Assembly: GCA_016938235.1 (NCBI GenBank)
Contig: JAFGVA010000021.1
Location: 1-57,846, forward strand
Direction: 5' to 3'
DNA length: 57,846 nt
DNA from: Bacteroidales bacterium
GTDB lineage: Bacteria; Bacteroidota; Bacteroidia; Bacteroidales; UBA10428
A program made the translations under genes and the position numbers. The notes below the pieces were generated by a model. That model saw only the letters and a list, made by a program, of their open reading frames with translations. It did not search any database and was not told the DNA's origin. Positions 51,897 to 57,846 of this stretch are shown one piece after another (position 1 is the stretch's first letter; each line of letters starts with the position of its first letter).

Positions 51897-52577
51897 TTAT
51901 TCTTCGTCGGTTTGTTGGTCTTCGTCTTTCTTGTCGGCTAAATCCTTTGTAAGTGAACCTTTAGCTTTGAAGCCAAAATCAAAACTTATTCTGTGGCTTT
52001 CCTTTATTTCAATAACATTAGTTGATTCAGATAAAAAGTTTATTTCCAGTATAACATGTGTGGCAACATTTAAAAGATTCTCTGCAACAGAACTAGTAAT
52101 TTCAAGACTGTCAATTGTCGGAACAACCAAGTCTTCAATTATATTTGTGTCAGCATCAAGAGATGCTGCCGGTAGAAATACCTGTCCTTCATCAACAAAC
52201 CTGATTTTATCCAATGTGGTTCCTGAAATTGAATCATAGGTAATGATTGAGATATCTATACCCACAGGCAAATAATTACTTGTTTCGTGGTAAAGTGTAA
52301 AATACTCAAGTTCAAACCCTTCAGTCTGATCATCAGATATACTAAATTCAAAGGTATCCGTGAGTGTAGTGTCTCCTTCGATGGTTATTATCACATCAGA
52401 ATTTAAAAGATCGAGTAAATAAACATCACCATAAGCAAGTGGTGCAGCAATTTCTCTCGAAATTTTTACTTCTTTTGAAAGATTGTCTATATTCAGTTCA
52501 TTCCTGCTGCAACCAATAAAGACGGTAGTTGTCAATATTGCCAGGACTACAAACTTTGATATTTTATACATTTTCAT
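51897..52577 (-). CDS. Uncharacterised acidic lipoprotein
   Basis: A 226-residue lipoprotein with the lipobox Cys at 23 (TVFIGC). An alternative ATG at residue 3 gives the same mature form. The mature part is beta-rich and acidic, with a Lys/Asp/Glu/Gln-rich end (LADKKDEDQQTDEE). I do not recognise the family; several Bacteroidota loci pair such lipoproteins with DUF5723 barrels. It is probably the partner of the following barrel gene. Confidence 0.72.
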   Translation of the reverse strand: MKMYKISKFVVLAILTTTVFIGCSRNELNIDNLSKEVKISREIAAPLAYGDVYLLDLLNSDVIITIEGDTTLTDTFEFSISDDQTEGFELEYFTLYHETSNYLPVGIDISIITYDSISGTTLDKIRFVDEGQVFLPAASLDADTNIIEDLVVPTIDSLEITSSVAENLLNVATHVILEINFLSESTNVIEIKESHRISFDFGFKAKGSLTKDLADKKDEDQQTDEE

Positions 52578-52675
52578 AGTTTTATTGCCACTAATTAGGT
52601 TTAAAGGTTTTATGCTTTTAATAATTAAATTACAAAAAAGAAGAATTAAAAATTCTAAATTTTTTATTAATGTTC

Positions 52676-55435
52676 TTATTCTACGGTATAATTGTATAAA
52701 AAGTTATTCCTACCCCCAACTATTAAGTTAAATCTGCTTGTTGTTAAATCAAAATATCCGATAGAAAATTGGGTTGTTCCGGTTAAAGGGAAATTATTAT
52801 ATATTTCACCGTTATTATTCACGAGGTAAATTTTTTGCGCTCTTGTTGAAACCAAACCAATTTTTCGATCTGAATAGGAGAAATGATAATATACCGGTGG
52901 AAGATCTATTTCTTCATTAAATTCTTTTTTGAATATTCGATCTCCATTAGTCTTAAAAACATACAAAGTATTTTTATCTGTAATTATGTAATCAGGAGAT
53001 CCGTCGGCATCAACATCCTTAAAATCAAAGAAATGATTCTCCGAGAATTCTCCGAGATCTTTCCTGCCGACCTTGCCCTCAAAATCAATAGTAACAATAT
53101 TTCCGTTTTTGAGTGTTGTTGTTATATAAGAACTGCTTAGTGCACCCGAGTCAAACAAATAATAATTGTTGTTTTTCGACTTTTCCACAGGTTCATTTAG
53201 TTTAACACGCTCATCACCTTTTCTATCTAAAACGTAGGTATAGCTCTTATCGCCAAAAACAATAAAATCTTTGTTTTCTACCCTGAAATGATTGATGATT
53301 TGTGTTACTTCATGGTCTGAGCCCTTAAAACCGAATCCATTTATATTTATACCCTCCTTTGTATAGGCATAAACTTGTTTGTCTGAACAAGGAATAAGTA
53401 TTCGGTAGTTTTTATTGCCTTCATAGTCAAACAGAGCCAGTCCGGCTGTAGACTTAGCTTTTAAATTTATTGGATATCGTTCTACATAGTTCCCGTTTCT
53501 GTCGATTAAATGAATTTGAGAACTTGTGCTGAATAAATACTGAAATTTACCGTTTTTGTAAAAATCAATTTGATACACATCTGAATTGATTTTTTCGTTT
53601 AACGGAAGTTTCCACAAAATTCTTCCGGATTGATTTAAGAGATATATGGTATTGCCATCATCTTGTAAAAAAATTTCGTTTTGTTGTGTGTAGTGATTGG
53701 TGACAAATTTTGGTTTATTGCTGATTGTGCTGTCCAATAAGCTCTCCCAGACAGTCCTGGGCTTGCCTTTAAAGTCTTCCTGGTAATTGATAAAAGTATT
53801 AAAATAGGGGTTGCCGCTTACATCACTTAGTTGAACACCTATTGTTGAAAGCTTCTGAAAGGTATTTTTGTTTTTTTCAATACCATCAATAATCTGCTTA
53901 TTTAAATATTTTGTAAAAAAACCATTCGGATTTGATATGTTGTTATAAAAAATCAGATGTGATTTTGAAGATAAACTGGAGGCAAAATTCTGGTAGAATT
54001 CATCGTTGGCAAGTGTTTTCTTTACGGAATATTCATTAATAAACTCACATGTCTCTTTATAAGTCCCGGAAACTACAATATAATTGTCAATGATGGTGAG
54101 GTAATTGTCATCAAAAACATTAAACAGTTCACCAATAAGCCTTTCGAATAACGGATATATAGGAATTCTGTATACTTCATAAGAAAATTCATTGTCGGGC
54201 TTATAGGTATAGGTGAGTTTATCGTTGAATTTAGCTTCAAGCTTTGTAATGGTTTGTTTTATTGCCTTTTCTGCTTCGGTGCCACTTTTAGTTTTTAGTA
54301 GTAGATGATAAGATTCTGAATTTGTAGCAGTTGAGCTTTTACATGCCAGGGTAATTTCATTATCTAACTGATTTAAAAAGAGTTTAATAAAATCTACTCC
54401 ATATTTTTCATACAGATTTGCAAGATTAGCTTTATAGGTATTTAGCTTACCAAGTTGGTCAAGATAGTTTAAGTATTCTTTATAATATTCTTTTGCATTT
54501 GTAATACCAAAAGCAAGATACCCTGTAACCGAAGAAGGAAGTACCATCTCCGCTTCTATTTTTGAAGGTTCAAATTTTGATATTGTATTAATAAAATTTA
54601 CGGTAGAATCCGAATGTAAGGTAAATCCGTTTAGCAGGATTAAATTATCTTTTAAATTGATGTCAAGTTCGGTCCAGCTTCCAAAAGCACTTTTGCTTTT
54701 TGCTATACTGCTCGTTTTTAAACCAGAGTACATCGAATAAAACTTTTCGGCTTTGGAAAGATTTACGAAAATATTTGCTTCCTTATTCTTTCCAGTGGTT
54801 TTTAATATTTCTGCAAACTCGGCATTGTCAAGTAACGATTTCGATAAAGTTGATTGCCTGATAGCATCTTCAATGAGCACAGGAGAACTGCTTAAAACCA
54901 ACTGATTATTTGTAATGAGAGAAAAGTTTATCTTTTCATTGCCGCTAAAATTTACTGAAAAGATGGTATTTCCTTCGTATTTTCGACTGGTATAACTGCA
55001 TTTATTTTCGCTTTCCAATTCCGAAAGTATCTTTAACAAACCTTTTTCTTTTAGGTTATCAGGAAGGGATAGAATGGTGAGAAAATAAAGGTTTTTTGCT
55101 CCTGACAAATGCCCGGAGATAAAAAGTTTCTCTGTTTGTTTTATTTCGGAAAGCTCAGGCATGGTTTGAATAAGTGAGTCCATAACCTTGATTTCATTGT
55201 TCAGTTTACCAATAAATTCAAGCTTTATAGCTTCTTCCCATATTTTATATTTATTCTGGCTTAGGTCGGTAAGAAGATTAAAGTTGTTTAGTTTAATTAT
55301 CAGAGCAGCATCCTGTGGAATTGCTTTAATGGGGTTTGAACTATCCGCAGAACTTGCGCGAAGAAAAAATATCACAATAATAGCTATTATACTAAGCGCT
55401 AAGATTATTCCTGTTACTAATATTCGTCTTTCCAT
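52676..55435 (-). CDS. DUF3352-like membrane protein with C-terminal beta-propeller
   Basis: A 919-residue protein with one N-terminal membrane helix (5-25). The first ~560 residues are a DUF3352-like alpha/beta region (NPIKAIPQDAALIIKLNNFN, SEYHLLLKTKSGTEAEKAI, YKETCEFINEYSVK), in which duplicated units can be felt. The last ~340 residues look like a PQQ/FG-GAP-type propeller with repeated blades (ETTLNQSGRILWKLPL-type: IYLLNQSGRILWKLPL, IHLIDRNGNYVERYPI, VYAYTKEGININGF, TYVLDRKGDERVKL, YLVNNNGEIYNNFPL) and a calcium-like DVDADGSPD loop. Probably periplasmic or exposed; function unknown. Confidence 0.75.
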   Translation of the reverse strand: MERRILVTGIILALSIIAIIVIFFLRASSADSSNPIKAIPQDAALIIKLNNFNLLTDLSQNKYKIWEEAIKLEFIGKLNNEIKVMDSLIQTMPELSEIKQTEKLFISGHLSGAKNLYFLTILSLPDNLKEKGLLKILSELESENKCSYTSRKYEGNTIFSVNFSGNEKINFSLITNNQLVLSSSPVLIEDAIRQSTLSKSLLDNAEFAEILKTTGKNKEANIFVNLSKAEKFYSMYSGLKTSSIAKSKSAFGSWTELDINLKDNLILLNGFTLHSDSTVNFINTISKFEPSKIEAEMVLPSSVTGYLAFGITNAKEYYKEYLNYLDQLGKLNTYKANLANLYEKYGVDFIKLFLNQLDNEITLACKSSTATNSESYHLLLKTKSGTEAEKAIKQTITKLEAKFNDKLTYTYKPDNEFSYEVYRIPIYPLFERLIGELFNVFDDNYLTIIDNYIVVSGTYKETCEFINEYSVKKTLANDEFYQNFASSLSSKSHLIFYNNISNPNGFFTKYLNKQIIDGIEKNKNTFQKLSTIGVQLSDVSGNPYFNTFINYQEDFKGKPRTVWESLLDSTISNKPKFVTNHYTQQNEIFLQDDGNTIYLLNQSGRILWKLPLNEKINSDVYQIDFYKNGKFQYLFSTSSQIHLIDRNGNYVERYPINLKAKSTAGLALFDYEGNKNYRILIPCSDKQVYAYTKEGININGFGFKGSDHEVTQIINHFRVENKDFIVFGDKSYTYVLDRKGDERVKLNEPVEKSKNNNYYLFDSGALSSSYITTTLKNGNIVTIDFEGKVGRKDLGEFSENHFFDFKDVDADGSPDYIITDKNTLYVFKTNGDRIFKKEFNEEIDLPPVYYHFSYSDRKIGLVSTRAQKIYLVNNNGEIYNNFPLTGTTQFSIGYFDLTTSRFNLIVGGRNNFLYNYTVE

Positions 55436-55460
55436 ACCAGCCTATCACATTTTATAAGAT

Positions 55461-55468
55461 CAAATTTA
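55461..55468 (-). promoter_or_regulatory. Candidate -7 box for the DUF3352-like gene
   Basis: Minus-strand TAAATTTG matches TAnnTTTG about 26 nt before the start codon at 55435. No -33 TTG is apparent. Confidence 0.3.
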
Positions 55469-55609
55469 GTAAATATGTGTCCTTCGGTAAAGCTGATTTA
55501 CTAACAAACTGCCGGATTAAAGGTTTTTGAATTGGTTTTAAAAAGCGATGCAGTTTTAATTATAAACAGAAGAAAAAATATTTACTTTTATGCAAAGCAA
55601 TTTTTAAAT

Positions 55610-57670
55610 TTGAACAAAGTAGTATTCCATATAGCTTTTATCTTTTTCTGTGTCTTAAATTCAAACGGACAGAGTGATTCGGTTTTAACCTTTGTCAATG
55701 ATAGTTTACAGCCTTTACCAAGAGAGGTAATACTATCTGCCAACGAACACTCTTATTACATTGAAGGGATAAGTGAAATTGATCTTCAAATAGAAGTTAA
55801 CAATCCTTTTGGTAAGCCTGTATCTGGCATTCCTGTTAGGTTCGAACTGTCGAATGAAAAAGAGTTTCAGCTTAGCAGGCATATTGCAGAAACGGATTCT
55901 TCGGGTAAAATTCAATTAAAGGTATCAGGCAATTTTAAAGAAGGGCTTCAAGAGCTAATATGTTATGTAAGCAACGATAATTTTGAAGCCTCTCCCTTGA
56001 TTGTAAGTTTAAATATTTGGTCCTCGAATTGGCTCTTCGCACTAATTGTAGGGCTGCTTGGAGGCTTGAGTCTTTTCCTGTTTGGTATGTCGATGATGAG
56101 CAGTGGTATGCAAAGCTCTGCGGGTGATCAAATGCGAAACATATTAAACCGGCTCTCAAATAACCGGTTTGTTGCTGTTGGAGTAGGCGCTTTAATTACA
56201 AGCGTTATCCAAAGCAGCAGTGCAACTAATGTAATGTTGGTGAGCTTTGTGAATTCAAGGTTAATGCGGTTCCGACAAACAATAGGGATAATACTTGGAG
56301 CAGCTATAGGCACTACAATTACAGCACAGATAATTGCTTTCAAGCTTACCGATTATGCATTGGTTTTTGTAATCTTTGGGCTGGCAATTCATTATACCTC
56401 GAAACGTCAGAAAATTAGTGAGATAGGCAGGGCTGTTTTAGGTTTTGGCATATTATTTTTTGGGCTGCACATAATGTCAGAATCAATGTATCCCTTGCGC
56501 TCATACGAACCATTAATATCGCTGATTTTAAAACTTGAATATCCTTTATTGGGTATTATAGTAGGCGCGATTTTTACAGCGCTTATCCAAAGCAGCAGTG
56601 CTTTTATAGGTATTTTAATAATTTTGGCAATGCAAGGTTTGCTTAGTGTCGATGCAGCCATGTCGTTAACTATAGGAGCAAACATCGGTACAGCCATTAC
56701 CGCAATCTTAGCATCTATAAACACAACAAGAGAAGCCAGACAAGTGGCATTTGCACACACATTCATCAAACTCTTCGGTGCTGTGGTATTTATTTCAGTT
56801 TTACCTTTAATCGATAGTTTTATATTAAATACCAGTACTGAAGAAATTCAAATTGCCAGTCCCAGATTTATTGCAAATGCACATACCATATACAATATAG
56901 TATTATGTGCAGCGTTTTTGCCCTTTACTAACCTGTTGTCAAAGCTGGTAGAAAGAATATATCCCTCGAAAGAGGAAGTTCCGGAAGCGCTTAAAACTAA
57001 ATTTATCGACAATAACCTGCTTACTGCACCCTCTATTGCTCTGCGGGCAGCACGCGAAGAATTATTAAGACTTATGCAGGAGGTTGAATTGATGGCTGAG
57101 CAGATAATTATTCCTTTCAAAACAAAAGATTTAAAGTGTATAAATGAAATTAAAAGAAGAGAGCAAACCGTGAACTTTCTTCGTGACCAGATCTCTGATT
57201 TCCTTGTTCAGATTTCTAGAAGAAATGTTGGTGGGAAAGAAGTTGAAGAAACATTTATTTTATTGAATGCAGTACGCGAATTTGAACAAATAGCCGATAT
57301 AATTTCCACGCCACTTCTTCAAAAGGCAGAAAGCTGGAGTACTCATAAATATGAATTTTCTGAGGCTGGTCTTGCTGAGCTGCAGCATTACCATCAGCTT
57401 ACAATTGGGATAATTAAAAAGTCGATAAAGGTTTATAAAACTCTTGACCTTTCTAAAGCGCAAAAGTTAAAAGAAAAATATTACGAATATCGTCAGGAGT
57501 ATTTTGATCTGGAACGTCAACACTATGACAGGCTTAAAGAAAACATTCACCAAACAATATCAAGTAGTAAAACACATTTAGAAATAATAACTCTTTTTCG
57601 GGTAATTAGCAGCCATGCTACAAATACAGCACGTATTATTATTCTGAAAACCGGGAAAAATCCAAATTAG
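55610..57670 (+). CDS. Na/Pi-cotransporter II-related protein with secreted Ig-like domain and PhoU tail
   Basis: Taken from TTG at 55610, giving MNKVVFHIAFIFFCVLNSNGQ, a clean signal peptide; an in-frame TTG at 55532 would add 26 residues and spoil it. No ATG serves. An Ig-like (invasin/Big-1-like) domain follows (NPFGKPVSGIPVRFELSNE, DSSGKIQLKV, to about residue 140). Then come the cotransporter helices with two inverted QSSSA motifs (SVIQSSSATNVM, ALIQSSSAFIGI) and GANIGTAITAILAS. The C-terminal helical region (from about 480) is PhoU-like. Family members move phosphate with sodium; an exported N-terminal domain is less common. It is followed by ung after 3 nt. Confidence 0.85.
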   Translation: MNKVVFHIAFIFFCVLNSNGQSDSVLTFVNDSLQPLPREVILSANEHSYYIEGISEIDLQIEVNNPFGKPVSGIPVRFELSNEKEFQLSRHIAETDSSGKIQLKVSGNFKEGLQELICYVSNDNFEASPLIVSLNIWSSNWLFALIVGLLGGLSLFLFGMSMMSSGMQSSAGDQMRNILNRLSNNRFVAVGVGALITSVIQSSSATNVMLVSFVNSRLMRFRQTIGIILGAAIGTTITAQIIAFKLTDYALVFVIFGLAIHYTSKRQKISEIGRAVLGFGILFFGLHIMSESMYPLRSYEPLISLILKLEYPLLGIIVGAIFTALIQSSSAFIGILIILAMQGLLSVDAAMSLTIGANIGTAITAILASINTTREARQVAFAHTFIKLFGAVVFISVLPLIDSFILNTSTEEIQIASPRFIANAHTIYNIVLCAAFLPFTNLLSKLVERIYPSKEEVPEALKTKFIDNNLLTAPSIALRAAREELLRLMQEVELMAEQIIIPFKTKDLKCINEIKRREQTVNFLRDQISDFLVQISRRNVGGKEVEETFILLNAVREFEQIADIISTPLLQKAESWSTHKYEFSEAGLAELQHYHQLTIGIIKKSIKVYKTLDLSKAQKLKEKYYEYRQEYFDLERQHYDRLKENIHQTISSSKTHLEIITLFRVISSHATNTARIIILKTGKNPN

Positions 57671-57673
57671 TTT

Positions 57674-57846
57674 ATGTGCCAGGTAAATGTTCAGATAGAA
57701 GAATCGTGGAAAGAACTTTTGAGTAAAGAGTTTGAGTCTGATTATTTTCTGCAATTAAGAGAGTTTCTGGTTGAGGAAAAGGAAAAATTCAGAGTTTATC
57801 CTCCAGGAAGCCAAATATTTAATGCCTTTAACCTAACACCTCTTGA
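57674..57846 (+). CDS. ung: Uracil-DNA glycosylase, 5' part only
   Basis: The first 57 codons are present and the gene runs off the right edge. The sequence shows the family-1 UDG start: VQIEESWKELLSKEF, YFLQLREFLVEEKE, VYPPGSQIFNAFNLTPL, matching 'SWk..L..Ef...Y...L..fl..Ek.....vyPp...iF.A...tp'. The catalytic GQDPYH motif would come just after the edge. It removes uracil from DNA in base-excision repair. Start ATG at 57674, 3 nt after the transporter stop codon. Confidence 0.85.
   Translation, partial: MCQVNVQIEESWKELLSKEFESDYFLQLREFLVEEKEKFRVYPPGSQIFNAFNLTPL

Overview
The window is chromosomal DNA of an AT-rich member of the Bacteroidota. The best guess is a Marinilabiliales/Bacteroidales-type anaerobe or marine relative. 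The evidence is a complete gldK-L-M-N (porK-L-M-N) type IX secretion core with an adjacent PorP/SprF-type gene, the lineage-typical families DUF4270, DUF4834, DUF5723 and BACON, many short-leader lipoproteins, TAnnTTTG-like promoter boxes and weak ribosome binding sites. No rRNA, tRNA, prophage or CRISPR array was seen. The sequence starts inside a transposase remnant and ends inside a uracil-DNA glycosylase gene.

Layout. (1) 1-3.2 kb is a gene-poor repeat field. It holds a truncated REP-associated tyrosine transposase (RAYT), REP-like palindromes, two MITE-like elements sharing an 11-bp terminal inverted repeat, another 133-bp element with 16-bp inverted ends, a ~230-bp tandem duplication, and a two-gene toxin-antitoxin module bracketed by two copies of a several-hundred-base repeat. 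(2) 3.2-12 kb is a surface/secreted-protein island: an OmpH-like chaperone, a lipoprotein, a small beta-barrel, a 1911-residue RHS/YD-type giant with a ten-G tract inside its reading frame, and a GH5 lipoprotein. (3) 12.7-16.5 kb has a transglutaminase-like lipoprotein and a Wzy_C/TPR polysaccharide ligase or polymerase. (4) 16.6-28.0 kb is a tightly packed, mostly overlapping 13-gene type II secretion/type IV pilus-like operon. It comprises a pseudopilin, a reduced prepilin peptidase, GspE, a secretin with three STN-like units, a PilM-PilN (GspL-like) fusion, a GspM/PilO-like protein, an Ig-repeat lipoprotein, a GspC/PilP-like protein, a MORN-repeat protein, a membrane-anchored beta-helix protein, two minor pseudopilins and GspF. 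This is the most unusual system in the window.

(5) 28.2-40 kb is mostly housekeeping: glmS, a DUF4270 lipoprotein and a half-length GT5 protein on the minus strand; panC, panD and radA on the plus strand; a class A penicillin-binding protein on the minus strand; topA on the plus strand. (6) 40-47.2 kb is the type IX secretion locus, preceded by an arginase-fold protein that has lost several metal ligands. (7) 47.3-57.8 kb holds mannose-1-phosphate guanylyltransferase, an MlaE/MlaF-type lipid transport pair, DUF4834 and DUF5723 proteins, a lipoprotein, a large DUF3352-like/beta-propeller membrane protein, a Na/Pi-cotransporter with an added secreted Ig-like domain, and the start of ung.

Together the genes describe a cell-envelope-focused region. 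Two different protein-export machines (a T9SS core and a T2SS/T4P-like assembly) lie within 20 kb of each other, among cell wall, lipid transport and sugar-nucleotide genes. All function assignments are from reading the sequence; no database search was run.
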